Source: Pseudomonadota bacterium (lineage in GTDB: Bacteria > Pseudomonadota > Alphaproteobacteria > SHVZ01). From it: a DNA stretch of 64,000 nucleotides. Made by a program: the position numbers and the translations under genes. Below the pieces are notes generated by a model. It had not been told where the DNA came from, did not search any database, and worked only from the letters and a program-made list of their open reading frames with translations. Shown piece after piece: positions 1-9,630 of this stretch (position 1 is the stretch's first letter; every line of letters starts with the position of its first letter). The stretch is taken from NCBI GenBank assembly GCA_016195085.1, contig JACQAG010000031.1, positions 62,001 through 126,000 of the forward strand, written 5' to 3'.

Positions 1-323
1 TGCTGTTGCTGTCGCTGGGACTCGAGACCGGGCAAGTCCAGGCGATGCGCGATGCCTCGCCGTTGGCCTGGGCGGCGCTCGCCTACACGGCGATCGGCTC
101 GTCCCTCATCGGCTTCGGCGGCATGTACTATCTCTTGAAGCGCTATCCCGTTTCCTTGGTCACACCGCTCTTCCTGCTGGCGCCCATCTTCGCTGTCATC
201 GCCGGTATCACCCTCCTCGGCGATGTGATCACGCTTCGGATGATGGTCGGCACCGTGGTGACCCTGGCGGGCGTTCTCGTCATCACCCTCGCCCGCAATC
301 TCTCCCCCGGCGCCTCCGCCTGA
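1..323 (+). CDS. DMT/EamA-family transporter, C-terminal part
   Basis: Open at the left edge of the window: the reading frame runs in from upstream, so only about the last 107 residues are visible. They form hydrophobic segments ending in the pattern of the second EamA repeat: a helix beginning ALAYTAIGSS, then a YYLLKRYPVSLVTPLFLLAP stretch, then a helix ending VVTLAGVLVITLARN. Drug/metabolite transporters of this kind are inner-membrane exporters of about 300 residues with ten helices. The substrate cannot be told from this fragment. It is followed after 18 bases by a convergent acetyltransferase gene. Confidence 0.8.
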   Translation, partial: LLLSLGLETGQVQAMRDASPLAWAALAYTAIGSSLIGFGGMYYLLKRYPVSLVTPLFLLAPIFAVIAGITLLGDVITLRMMVGTVVTLAGVLVITLARNLSPGASA

Positions 324-341
324 CGCGGCTCGGCTTCCGCG

Positions 342-872
342 TCATGCCGGCAAGCGATCGAATAGGATCGTCGGCTTCTCCTTGTAGGTGGTGCGCTCGA
401 ATAGGCGGTAGCCGCATTTCTCCGCGACGCGGATGGAGGCGAGGTTATCGGGGCGGATCATGCAGACGGTCCTGGCGGCAGCGAAGTGCCGGTCGCCCCA
501 GGTGCCGGCGGCGCCGACCGCCTCGGTGGCGAAGCCCGCGCCATGCGCCCACCGGGCGAAGGCCCAACCGATCTCGGGCATGCCGTTCAGCGACGGCTTG
601 ATGTCGCGTCGATAGTCGGCAAAGCCGACCTCACCCATGAACCGGCCGGATACCTTCTCCTCGACCACCCAGAAGCCGAAGCCGAGCCATGCCCAATGCC
701 CGGCGTAGCGCAGGAGCCGGGTCCAGACTTCTTCCCCGGTGAAGGGCTTGCCGCCGATAAAGCGCGTCACCTCCGGATCGGCCCACATGGCCAGGCAGGC
801 CTCGAAGTCCTGGACGCGATGGCCGCGTAGGGTGAGGCGCTGGGTTTCGATGGTGGGGACACAGGGCGACAC
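342..872 (-). CDS. GNAT-family N-acetyltransferase (RimJ/RimL type)
   Basis: A 176-residue protein whose N-terminus has the TQRLTLRGHRVQDFEA pattern of RimJ/RimL-like acetyltransferases. GEVGFADYRR, then EIGWAFARWAHGAGFATEAV (the acetyl-CoA-binding strand and loop) and IRPDNLASIRVAEKCGYRLF follow in the expected GNAT order. It would transfer an acetyl group from acetyl-CoA to an amine, possibly a ribosomal protein N-terminus or a small molecule; the substrate is unknown. The start is GTG, and no convincing ribosome binding site precedes it. It lies convergent to the DMT gene and just upstream, in the same orientation, of nothing else in the window. Confidence 0.85.
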   Translation of the reverse strand: MSPCVPTIETQRLTLRGHRVQDFEACLAMWADPEVTRFIGGKPFTGEEVWTRLLRYAGHWAWLGFGFWVVEEKVSGRFMGEVGFADYRRDIKPSLNGMPEIGWAFARWAHGAGFATEAVGAAGTWGDRHFAAARTVCMIRPDNLASIRVAEKCGYRLFERTTYKEKPTILFDRLPA

Positions 873-916
873 GGGAGGGATGCCTCGCTTTCAAGGGGTA
901 AGATCGGCGACCGACA

Positions 917-1626
<710 letters not shown>

Positions 1627-1630
<4 letters not shown>

Positions 1631-2358
1631 GCGAGCGCCTCTTGGCCCAGGTAGCACTCGAGCACGGCCGGATCGCGCACGACGTCCTCGGGCCGCCCCT
1701 CGCTGATCTTCTCGCCGTGATTGAGCACGATCACCCGCTGGGCCAGCTGCATGACCGCGCGCATGACATGCTCGATCAGGAGGATGGTGAGCCCGGTTCG
1801 GCGATTGAGCTCGGCCAGCATGGCGACCATACGATCGGTCTCGGTCGGGCGCAGTCCGGCCATCACCTCATCCAAGAGCAGGAGCCGCGGCCGCGTCGCC
1901 AGGGCGCGTGCCAGCTCCAAGCGCTTGCGATCGGCAAGCGTCAGGCTCACCGCCAGGCGCCGGGCCTTGTCCTCGAGCTCGAGCAACGCCAGCAAGCGCC
2001 GGGCTTCCTCGCGGGCGGCAGCGACCGTGGGGCTCCATTTGAGCGCGCCGATCAGCACATTGTCCTCGACCGAGAGCTGGGCGAAGGGCCGCACGAGCTG
2101 AAAGGTTCTGGCGATCCCGGCCTGGCAGACCTGGTGCGGGGCAAGCCCGCGAAGGCTGAGCTCGTCGAGCCGGATCTCGCCCGCATCGGCGGCCAGCGCG
2201 CCGGCAATGATATTGAAGAGCGTGGTCTTGCCGGCACCATTGGGACCGATCAGCGCCACAACCGCGCCCGGCTCGATCTCGAAGCTGACGCCGTCGACCG
2301 CGATCAAGCCGCGGAAGCTCTTGGAGACGCCGGCAAGCCGGAGCAGGAGCTCACTCAT
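1627..2358 (-). CDS. livG: Branched-chain amino-acid ABC transporter, ATP-binding protein LivG
   Basis: A 243-residue ABC ATPase with Walker A GPNGAGKT at residues 38-45, the LivG-typical GIARTFQLVRPF, and Walker B LLLLDEVMAGL near 159-169. The signature region reads LTLADRKRLELARAL instead of the classical SGGQ or SYGQQRR form. The position and the following LELARAL are right, so this is a divergent subfamily rather than a broken protein. It overlaps livM by 8 bases and livF by 4, so translation is probably coupled. Confidence 0.93.
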
Positions 2359-3346
2359 CCTGAGGAGGCTCCAGGCCCAAGCGCCGTCTCAGCCAAGGCC
2401 AGACCCCTGTCGGCAAGACCATGATCACCAGCAGCAGGACGAGGCCTTGGATGATCTGCTTGGCGCCCGGAAGCGCCATGCCCGTCGCCTCCAAGGCCCA
2501 GGTCGTCGCCCGACCCAGTAGGGTCAAGAGAAAGGCGCCGACGACCGGTCCAAACAAGGTGCCGATGCCGCCGACGATGGGGGCGAGGATCGCCTCGATC
2601 GACCGCTCCGTCGAGAAGATCTGCTCGGGATAGAGCGTGTTGTAGTAGAAGGCGTAGAACACCCCGGCGAGCGAGGTCATCGCCGCCGACAGCGCAACCG
2701 CGATGAGGCGGTAGCGGAAGATGTCGATGCCCATCGCTGCCGCCGCCTCGGGATCCTCGCGGATGGCAAGCCAGTAGTAGCCGACCCTGCTGGTCAAGAG
2801 CGCATGGCAGAGGAGGAACGCGCCGGCGTTGAGGGCCAGCAAGAGATAGTAGAACATCGATGGCGGCCCCCTGAGCGCCAGGGGATCGAGCGCGCCGTGC
2901 TGGACCGGGAGGAAGAGCCCGCTCGCACCGCCGACCCAATCCAGATGATCGAAGAGGATGCGGGTGAACTCCGCAAAGGCGATGGTCAGCAGCGCGAAAT
3001 ACACACCCTTGACGCCGAAGCGGAATCCCAACCCGCCCACCACCAGGCCGGCCAGCGCCGCGAGAGCCATCCCGACGAACAGCCCGAGCGTGGGCGCCAC
3101 GCCCCAACGCACGAACAACGCCGCCGAGACATAGGCCCCGAGGCCGAGATAGAGCGAATGGCCGAGGGAGAGCTGACCGGCAAAGCCGGTCATCACGTTC
3201 CAGGCCTGGCCGACATAGGCGAAGTAGAGGACGAGGATCAGCACCGATAAGAGATACGAGTCGAGCAGCAACGGGGCCACCAGCATCGCGGCCGCGAACA
3301 ATGCGAGCGCACGAAGTTGAGCCGGCGGCGTTCGGGTTCGCGCCAT
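2351..3346 (-). CDS. livM: Branched-chain amino-acid ABC transporter, permease LivM
   Basis: A 331-residue inner-membrane permease with about eight to ten hydrophobic helices. The LivM hallmarks are present: AYVGQAWNVMTGFAGQLSLG, then GVKGVYFALLTIAFAE, RVGYYWLAIREDPEAAAAMG, and IVGGIGTLFGPVVGAFLL. The start at 3346 is set by a one-base overlap with the livH stop (TGATG). The open frame extends 90 codons further upstream, but that stretch is arginine-rich shadow sequence inside livH. It pairs with LivH to form the channel. Confidence 0.93.
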   Translation of the reverse strand: MARTRTPPAQLRALALFAAAMLVAPLLLDSYLLSVLILVLYFAYVGQAWNVMTGFAGQLSLGHSLYLGLGAYVSAALFVRWGVAPTLGLFVGMALAALAGLVVGGLGFRFGVKGVYFALLTIAFAEFTRILFDHLDWVGGASGLFLPVQHGALDPLALRGPPSMFYYLLLALNAGAFLLCHALLTSRVGYYWLAIREDPEAAAAMGIDIFRYRLIAVALSAAMTSLAGVFYAFYYNTLYPEQIFSTERSIEAILAPIVGGIGTLFGPVVGAFLLTLLGRATTWALEATGMALPGAKQIIQGLVLLLVIMVLPTGVWPWLRRRLGLEPPQDE

Positions 3347-4215
3347 CAACTCCGCCGGCCCATGATCCCGCTCGGCCGGAACAGGAGCACAACGATCAAC
3401 AGACCGAAGCTCACCATGCTCTTGGCCGAAGGCGAGAAGAGAAAGCCGGATACGGCCTCCGATACGCCGATGAGCACGCCGCCGATCAAGGCACCGGTCA
3501 TGCTGCCGAGGCCGCCGATGATGACGATGACGAAGGCGAGCAGGGTGAATTGCGGGGCCAGCATCGGCGTCGCGTCCAAGAGCAGGACCATGAGCGAGCC
3601 GGCGGCCCCCACGCATGCGGCACCCAAGCCGAAGGTGAGCGCGTAGAGGCGCTTGATGTCGAGGCCGATGACGGTGGCGCCGAGGAGATTGTCAGCGGAC
3701 GCGCGGATCGCCTTGCCCAAAATGGTGCCATGGAAAAAGAGGAAGAGCAGACCGGCCAGCGCGATCGCGGCCAGCGCGGCATAGACCCGCACCTTGTCGA
3801 GGAGCAACGGCCCGACTTCGAAGGCGTCGTAGGCATAGGGAAGGTTCACGTGCCGCGCATCGGGACCGAAGGCCAGTAGCAGCAGGTTCAAGACGATGAT
3901 GCTGACCGCCAGCAGCAGCACGAACTGCTCATGCTCCGGGCGGCCGATGAAGGGGTTCACCACCCAGCGCTGCAGCTGGTAGCCGACGACGAAGAGGGCG
4001 GCCGCCACCACCGGCAAGGCCCAGAGGGGGTCGATGCCGGTCCAATGGGAGAACCAGAACGCGGCGAACATCGCCATCACGGTGAGCTCGCCATGGGCGA
4101 AGTTCACCACCCGGACCACGCCGAAGATGACCGAGAGCCCGAGCGCCATCAGCCCGTAGACGAGGCCGGTCAAGATCCCGGTCGCGACGATGTTCAGATA
4201 GAAGGAGACGGGCAT
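3346..4215 (-). CDS. livH: Branched-chain amino-acid ABC transporter, permease LivH
   Basis: A 289-residue permease beginning MPVSFYLNIVATGILTGLVY, with the LivH signatures LGLSVIFGVVRVVNFAHGEL and FVIVIIGGLGSMTGALIGG. About eight membrane helices are visible. The frame is open for 12 more codons upstream, but those encode a peptide of the DTRVKPAYDE type that comes from an intergenic palindromic repeat (4223-4251), so the internal ATG at 4215 is preferred. It follows livK after about 125 bases that hold two copies of this repeat. Confidence 0.9.
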   Translation of the reverse strand: MPVSFYLNIVATGILTGLVYGLMALGLSVIFGVVRVVNFAHGELTVMAMFAAFWFSHWTGIDPLWALPVVAAALFVVGYQLQRWVVNPFIGRPEHEQFVLLLAVSIIVLNLLLLAFGPDARHVNLPYAYDAFEVGPLLLDKVRVYAALAAIALAGLLFLFFHGTILGKAIRASADNLLGATVIGLDIKRLYALTFGLGAACVGAAGSLMVLLLDATPMLAPQFTLLAFVIVIIGGLGSMTGALIGGVLIGVSEAVSGFLFSPSAKSMVSFGLLIVVLLFRPSGIMGRRS

Positions 4216-4222
4216 CCACTCG

Positions 4223-4310
4223 TCATACGCGGGCTTGACCCGCGTATCCATTTCTTGTCTCGGCGATCAGCAGCACGATGGACCCCCGGGTCAAGCCCGG
4301 GGGTGACGAT
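4223..4310. repeat. Two copies of a DxRVKPxxDE-type palindromic repeat between livK and livH
   Basis: Two related palindromes lie in opposite orientation between livH and livK. One has the core GCGGGCTTGACCCGC (about 4226-4253). The other has CCCCGGGTCAAGCCCGGGGG (about 4281-4303). Both contain the complementary GGGTCAAGCCC / GGGCTTGACCC centre that, when read as protein, gives peptides such as DTRVKPAYDE and DPRVKPGGDD. Repeats of this appearance are common between genes in alphaproteobacteria. Within the liv operon transcript they would fold into hairpins between the binding-protein gene and the membrane genes. Confidence 0.7.
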
Positions 4311-4340
4311 GAAATGCGGTCCATCGTGGCGGTGCTGGCG

Positions 4341-5606
4341 CTATCCGCGCTCGCGCCAGCCGGGCATCGGGAAGACCGGGGCCCTGACCGCCGCCTCCTT
4401 GGGCAGCACGACGGTGGGGGTGAGCGCGTGGTTCTGCACGGCGGCCGAACCGATGGCGTTGTTCTGGCCCTTCTCATCGAAGCGGATCGGGCCGCCGACC
4501 AGCATGTGGTCGGCGATGTTGGTCTGGCGGAGCGCTTCGGCGATCGCCTTCGGGTCGGTGGAGCCGGCGCGCTTCTGCGCTTCGGCCGCGATGAGGATCG
4601 CCTCGAAGGTGAAGCCGACATTGAAGGCATCGGTCTCGAAGCGATTCTTCGGGAACGCCTTCTTGAAGGCGGCCTCGACGGCCTTGGTCATCGCCGCGGT
4701 GGCGCTGGGCCAGGGCACGTTGGAAACGCAGAAATTCGCGTAGCCGCCGAGCGCCTGGTAGAACTCGTCGTCATACATGCCGGGGCTGCCCGGGCTGACG
4801 ATGCCCATGGGCTCGTAGCGCTGCTTCACCATCTCGCGGATGAGACGGATCGCATCGCCGGCCCGCGTGGTGACCATCACCAGCTCGGCCCCGCTCGCCT
4901 TCGCCTTGGCGATCTCCACGGACAGATCCTGCGCCTTCGGGTCATAGGCGATGGTCTCGACGATCGGGAACGGCATCGACAAGGTCGGGAACAGCCGATC
5001 GATGGCCGCACGGTTCGCTTGGCCGAAGGTGTCGTTGGCATGGATGTAGACGGCACTCTTCGGCGTCTTCCCCGTCGCCTGAAACAGGTCCTTCATGAGA
5101 TTGAGGCCGTTGCGGATCAAGGTCGGGCTGGTGGGGAAATTGCGGAAGGTGAACTTGTAGCCCTGATCGGTGATCTTCGGATCGGCGGCGACGTTGATGA
5201 CGAAGGGCACCCCATGCTGCTCGGCGGCTTGCGCGATGGCGCCGCTGGCCCCGGAATCGAAGGCGCCGACCAGCACCTTGGCGCCGTCATTCACCAGCTT
5301 CTCCGCCTGGGTGCGGGCGATATCGACATTCGATTCGAAGTCGACGCTAGCCACCTCGACGCGGTAGCCCATGTCGGCGAGTACGCCGGGCGCGATCTCG
5401 GCTCCGCGCTGGCAGGATTGTCCGGCCTGGGCGAGAAAGCCGGAGCGCGGCAACAGCACGCCGACCTTGAGGACTGGCGCCTGGGCGCGGGCCGGCCGAA
5501 ACGGCACGCCCTGGAGCGCCAGGGCGGCGACGGCGCCGGCGCTGAAGGCGCGGCGCGTGGGCTGGAAGCGGGTGGGTCGGGTGGGTCGCGTGGGTCGTGC
5601 GGGCAT
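4341..5606 (-). CDS. livK: ABC transporter substrate-binding protein, LivK/leucine-binding type
   Basis: A 421-residue periplasmic binding protein of the type I (leucine/amide) fold: APVLKVGVLLPRSGFLAQAG at the mature N-terminus, then VKVLVGAFDSGASGAIAQAA-like and PKSAVYIHANDTFGQ segments. The signal region has a twin-arginine-like TRRAFSAG at residues 17-24 and an ARA cleavage site near residue 41. The start at 5606 is chosen because GGAGG lies seven bases upstream. The first residues contain a tandem RPTRPTRPTR encoded by three 9-base repeats. It is the first gene of the liv operon. The real substrate could be an amide, urea or amino acid. Confidence 0.9.
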   Translation of the reverse strand: MPARPTRPTRPTRFQPTRRAFSAGAVAALALQGVPFRPARAQAPVLKVGVLLPRSGFLAQAGQSCQRGAEIAPGVLADMGYRVEVASVDFESNVDIARTQAEKLVNDGAKVLVGAFDSGASGAIAQAAEQHGVPFVINVAADPKITDQGYKFTFRNFPTSPTLIRNGLNLMKDLFQATGKTPKSAVYIHANDTFGQANRAAIDRLFPTLSMPFPIVETIAYDPKAQDLSVEIAKAKASGAELVMVTTRAGDAIRLIREMVKQRYEPMGIVSPGSPGMYDDEFYQALGGYANFCVSNVPWPSATAAMTKAVEAAFKKAFPKNRFETDAFNVGFTFEAILIAAEAQKRAGSTDPKAIAEALRQTNIADHMLVGGPIRFDEKGQNNAIGSAAVQNHALTPTVVLPKEAAVRAPVFPMPGWRERG

Positions 5607-5750
5607 TGAGTCCTCCATGGCACCGGAGCCTATGCATCTGCGGGCGAAGTCTAATGACCGCTCAGCGGCCTCACAAGCAAGCCGAATTGCGCCAGGGCGA
5701 TCCTTGCTCCCTCGCATTCAGGTTCGTATCCTGGCCCCAGCTGGGGAGGG

Positions 5751-7781
5751 ATGTCCTTGAAAACCGTCGCCACGCTGCCGCATCGGGTGCGTCTGATCGA
5801 GAATGTGTTCATTCCGGCCGCCGACGGCGCCCGGCTGGCAGCAAAGTTCTGGCTGCCGGAGGACGCGGAAGCAAAGCCGGTACCGGCGCTCCTCGAATAC
5901 ATCCCCTACCGCAAGCGCGACTTCACCGCCCAGCGCGACGAGCAGACCCATCGCTATCTGGCCGGGCACGGCTATGCCTCGGTGCGCATCGACTGCCGCG
6001 GCGCCGGCGATTCCGATGGCGTCATGCTGGACGAGTATCTGAAGCAGGAGCACGACGACGCGCTCGATGCGATCGCCTGGCTCGCCCGGCAGAGCTGGTG
6101 CACGGGGCGCGTCGGCATGTTCGGCGGCTCCTGGGGCGGGTTCAATTCCCTGCAGGTGGCCGCACGCCGGCCGCCGGCGCTCCGCGCCATCATCACCGTG
6201 GTCTCCACCGACGACCGCTATGCCGACGACATGCACTACATGGGCGGCGCGCTGTTGAACGACATGCTGTCCTGGGGCCAACAGTTCTTCGCCCAGCGCG
6301 GCCGACCACCGGATCCGGCCATCGTCGGCGAGCGTTGGCGGGAGATGTGGTGTGAACGTCTGGATGCGCTGGAGCCGCAGATCGCCACCTGGCTCGCCCA
6401 CCAGCACCGCGATGGGTTCTGGAAGCATGGCTCGGTGTGCGAGGACTTCTCCCAGATCCAATGCCCGGTCTATGCCATCGGCGGCTGGGCCGACGGCTAT
6501 TCGAACGCCGTCTTCCGCCTGCTCAAGGGCCTGACCGTACCGCGAAAGGGTCTCGTCGGGCCCTGGGGCCATGGCCGGCCGCATTTCGCGCTCCCCGGAC
6601 CGCTGATCGGCTATCTGCAGGAATCCCTCCGCTGGTGGGACCATTGGCTGAAGGACCGGGACACCGGCATCATGCAGGAGCCGATATTGCGGGCCTGGCT
6701 GCAGGAGAGCGTGCCGCCCCGCGCCTTCTACGACATGCGGCCGGGAAGCTGGATCGGCGAGCCGTCTTGGCCGTCGCCCAACATTGCCGAGCGCCGCTTC
6801 GTCCTGGCTCCGGGTGGACTCGTGGAATCGAAAGCGGCGGATACGCCGATGCCGATCCGCTCGCCGGAATCCCTCGGCATCGCTGGCGGGGAATGGTGTC
6901 CCTTCGGCGTGGGCGGCGTCGGACCGGAGATGCCGTTGGATCAGCGCATCGACGACGGCGGCTCTCTCAATTTCGATACGGCACCGCTGTCGGAGCCGAT
7001 GTCGATCCTGGGCGCGCCGGTCGCTGCGCTGGAGCTGCAGTCGGACAAGCCCAGGGCCATGGTGGTGGTTCGCCTGTCGGACATCGCTCCGGACGGTGCC
7101 GCCACGCGAGTCAGCTACGGGGTGCTCAATCTCGCCCACCGCGAGAGCCATGAGCGGCCGACGGCGATCGAGCCCGGGCGGCGTATCCCTGCGCGCGTCG
7201 CCTTGAACGACATCGCGCACACCTTTCCCCGCGGGCACCGGCTGCGCCTATCGATCTCGACCGCCTATTGGCCGATCGTCTGGCCGTCGCCCGATGGAGC
7301 GATCCTGACCGTGCTCGCGGGCGCCAGCACATTCCTCTTGCCGGTGCGCAAACCGCGGGCCGCCGACAAAGCCCTGACCCCCTTCGGCGAGGCCGAGGGC
7401 GTACCGCCGCTCGCGGTCACGGTCTTCCGCCCGGGCAAGATCGAGCGCACGATCCGCCGCGACGTCGCCACCGGCGAGGTCATCTATCGCATCGATCGGG
7501 ACGATGGCCGGGTCAGGCTGGAATCCGCCGGCACGATCCTGGAGACGGTGAAGAGCACCGACTATCGCGTGCGCGACGACGAGCCGCTTTCGGCCCGATC
7601 GGAGATTGCCGTCACCTTCCGCATGGAGCGCGCCGACTGGCGAGCAACGGTGGCGACCAAGGTGGTCTTGACCGGCGACGCCTCGCATTTCCGGCTGATG
7701 ACCGACCTCGACGTCTATGACGGCGAGGCGCGCATCCATTCCCGAAGCTGGGACCAGCGGATCAAGCGCGATCTCGTCTGA
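5751..7781 (+). CDS. CocE/NonD-family serine hydrolase (X-Pro dipeptidyl-peptidase-like)
   Basis: A 676-residue protein of the CocE / X-Pro dipeptidyl-peptidase S15 family. The alpha/beta-hydrolase core contains PALLEYIPYRKRD, DCRGAGDSDG (81-90) and the nucleophile elbow GGSWGG with the likely catalytic Ser127. GGWADGYSNA and GPWGH later supply the expected Asp and His regions. The C-terminal half fits the jelly-roll domain, with VRLSDIAPDGAATRVSYG and a PRGHRLRLSIS stretch typical of the family. No signal peptide is seen, so it is probably cytoplasmic. GGGGAGGG directly precedes the ATG. It likely cleaves an ester or an acyl/prolyl peptide bond; the substrate is unknown. Confidence 0.88.
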   Translation: MSLKTVATLPHRVRLIENVFIPAADGARLAAKFWLPEDAEAKPVPALLEYIPYRKRDFTAQRDEQTHRYLAGHGYASVRIDCRGAGDSDGVMLDEYLKQEHDDALDAIAWLARQSWCTGRVGMFGGSWGGFNSLQVAARRPPALRAIITVVSTDDRYADDMHYMGGALLNDMLSWGQQFFAQRGRPPDPAIVGERWREMWCERLDALEPQIATWLAHQHRDGFWKHGSVCEDFSQIQCPVYAIGGWADGYSNAVFRLLKGLTVPRKGLVGPWGHGRPHFALPGPLIGYLQESLRWWDHWLKDRDTGIMQEPILRAWLQESVPPRAFYDMRPGSWIGEPSWPSPNIAERRFVLAPGGLVESKAADTPMPIRSPESLGIAGGEWCPFGVGGVGPEMPLDQRIDDGGSLNFDTAPLSEPMSILGAPVAALELQSDKPRAMVVVRLSDIAPDGAATRVSYGVLNLAHRESHERPTAIEPGRRIPARVALNDIAHTFPRGHRLRLSISTAYWPIVWPSPDGAILTVLAGASTFLLPVRKPRAADKALTPFGEAEGVPPLAVTVFRPGKIERTIRRDVATGEVIYRIDRDDGRVRLESAGTILETVKSTDYRVRDDEPLSARSEIAVTFRMERADWRATVATKVVLTGDASHFRLMTDLDVYDGEARIHSRSWDQRIKRDLV

Positions 7782-7790
7782 GGCGAAGGA

Positions 7791-7820
7791 CGGCGGGGCC
7801 CGATCGGCCGGACCCCGCCG
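7791..7820. terminator. GC-rich hairpin between convergent genes
   Basis: CGGCGGGG (7791-7798) pairs perfectly with CCCCGCCG (7813-7820) around a 14-base, partly self-complementary centre (CGATCGGCCGG). It lies in the 77-base space between the CocE-type hydrolase and the convergent family 5 binding protein, where a bidirectional terminator is expected. No long T-run follows on either strand, so intrinsic activity is inferred only from the stem and its position. Confidence 0.5.
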
Positions 7821-7858
7821 AAGTTTGCGCATGAACGAGCGAAATTGCCGCCGAAGCG

Positions 7859-9427
7859 CTATGCTAGGCCGAACTTGCTGAACAGCACCCGCTGCCCGTC
7901 CGGCGAGAGCGCCGGTTTGATGCCGTTGCGGCACAACGCGGCGCTGACACCATGGGTCAGGAACACGTAGGACCCGGATTCCTCCATCAGCGTCTGCATG
8001 CGCTGATACATCCGGTCGCGCTTGGCGCGATCTTGCTCGCTCAGCGCGGCGACGTGCAGATCGTCGAACTCCTTGCTGCTGAGCCGCTCCCAGTTCCATT
8101 CGCCGATTTGGCTGGTGACGTACCAGGCCGTGGCCCATGAGGGATCGGGCTGCATGCTGAAGCGCACGATGTGCAGGGCCATCTTTTTCCACCCGCCGCT
8201 CTTGTCGCTGGCCAGCGCCTTTTGGGCACCGGCATCGAAGGGGGTGACTACGGCGGTGATGCCGATTTGGGCGAGGCTGGCGGCAACGACTTGGGCGGCG
8301 CTAATGAACTCCGCCGAGTTGCGCACGCCGATGTCGGTCTTGAAGCCATTGGGATAGCCGGCCTCGGCCAGCAACTGCTTGGCCTTGGCGAGATCCGGCT
8401 TCTCCACCAGATTCCGCGGGCGATGGCCGATGAGACCGGGCGCAATGACGCCCGTCGCTCGAGTGACGGCCCCAAAGAAGGCGCCTTCCAGCACGGAATC
8501 CACATCCACCGCGAGTTGAACGGCCTTGCGCACGCGGATGTCCTTGAAAATTCCATCTTCGCTTTGCATGCCGAGCCACCAGAAGGCGAGCGACGGTTTG
8601 ACGATCAGCGTGGATCCGGTCGGGGGCTTTGCCTTGAGCCGAGGAACCGCGGAGGCGGGTAGTTGCGGCGTGAAATCGAGCTCTCCCGCTTGATGGGCCA
8701 CTTCCGCCGCATTGGCATCGACGATGCTGATGTAGTGGATCTCATCGAAGACCGGCTTGGGACCGGTCCACAGCGGGTTGCGTTCGAGAATGACGATCCG
8801 GCGTGTCTCGAATTTCTGAATCCGATAGGGCCCGGAGACGGCGGGGACCGACGTCGTGATACGCTGGCCGTCCAGCTTCTCCACGGCCTTCTTGCAGAGG
8901 ATCACCCCGGAGCCGGACGGCAGCGTCGACTCCCACAGCGGCATGAACGGCTCTTTCATCACGATCACGCCGGAATGGGTGCCGGTGACCTCCACCTTGT
9001 CGAGCTTTTCCCAATCCACGCGATAGGCGGCCTTCATGTCCGGATTGGCGATCCGCTCGTAGGAGAATTTGACGTCTTCCGCCGTCACCTCGCCGAATCC
9101 ATTCGACCAGGCGATGCCCGGCTTCAGCTGAAAGCGGATGTGGGTCGGCGATTCCTGAACGATCTCGGTTGCGTACTCCTTCTCCCAGCCCCACTCGTCT
9201 CCGGCCTTGACGGTGATGAGGCCGCCGCAAAGGCAGCGCATGATGTCGTCCTCGATCGCTCCGAGGCGGTTCGCCGGGTCAAGGATTCCGGGATTCCCAT
9301 AGGCGCGAACACGAAGAACCTTGGTCGATTGCGCGAGGGCATTGGTGTTCGGCGACAATCCCGCCAAGGCGCCGGCTGCGGTGCCGGTTTGCAGGAAGCG
9401 CCGCCGAGATAGGGTGTTCCACGACAT
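7859..9427 (-). CDS. ABC transporter substrate-binding protein, family 5 (peptide type)
   Basis: A 522-residue extracellular solute-binding protein of the DppA/OppA class. The N-terminus has a twin-arginine signal (SRRRFLQTGTAAGALAG) and cleavage near ALAQ. Typical family 5 segments follow: LCGGLITVKAG, VTAEDVKFSYERIANP, DIRVRKAVQLAVDVD, and AKQLLAEAGYPNGF. GGGAGGA five bases before the ATG supports the start. It would bind peptides or another small solute in the periplasm. The oligopeptide-type ATPases at 13868-16119 are plausible partners, but the gene is separated from them and no DppB/DppC permease is present in the window. Confidence 0.9.
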   Translation of the reverse strand: MSWNTLSRRRFLQTGTAAGALAGLSPNTNALAQSTKVLRVRAYGNPGILDPANRLGAIEDDIMRCLCGGLITVKAGDEWGWEKEYATEIVQESPTHIRFQLKPGIAWSNGFGEVTAEDVKFSYERIANPDMKAAYRVDWEKLDKVEVTGTHSGVIVMKEPFMPLWESTLPSGSGVILCKKAVEKLDGQRITTSVPAVSGPYRIQKFETRRIVILERNPLWTGPKPVFDEIHYISIVDANAAEVAHQAGELDFTPQLPASAVPRLKAKPPTGSTLIVKPSLAFWWLGMQSEDGIFKDIRVRKAVQLAVDVDSVLEGAFFGAVTRATGVIAPGLIGHRPRNLVEKPDLAKAKQLLAEAGYPNGFKTDIGVRNSAEFISAAQVVAASLAQIGITAVVTPFDAGAQKALASDKSGGWKKMALHIVRFSMQPDPSWATAWYVTSQIGEWNWERLSSKEFDDLHVAALSEQDRAKRDRMYQRMQTLMEESGSYVFLTHGVSAALCRNGIKPALSPDGQRVLFSKFGLA

Positions 9428-9630
9428 GACTTCCTCCCGATATGGTTCAGACGCCGAGTCGGCCTCCTAGCGAGGGGTACGGACGCGCGTTTTTCTTGAA
9501 TTCCGAGCTTCGGCGGCAAGCAATTCTGACATGTCCGCGCCGGCAGGAGAAGCCGAGCACCTGCCGGCACCGCCGTTGCTTGCCGTCCGCAAGGGCTTAG
9601 GATGGGACGTCACCCCTTGGGAGTCCCGGC

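Noticed and set aside
2140-2340. LivG as a broken ATPase because of its odd signature motif
   Set aside because: The substitution (TLADRK before RLELARAL) is in frame, with Walker A and B intact. It looks like a known type of variation in this ATPase subfamily rather than damage.
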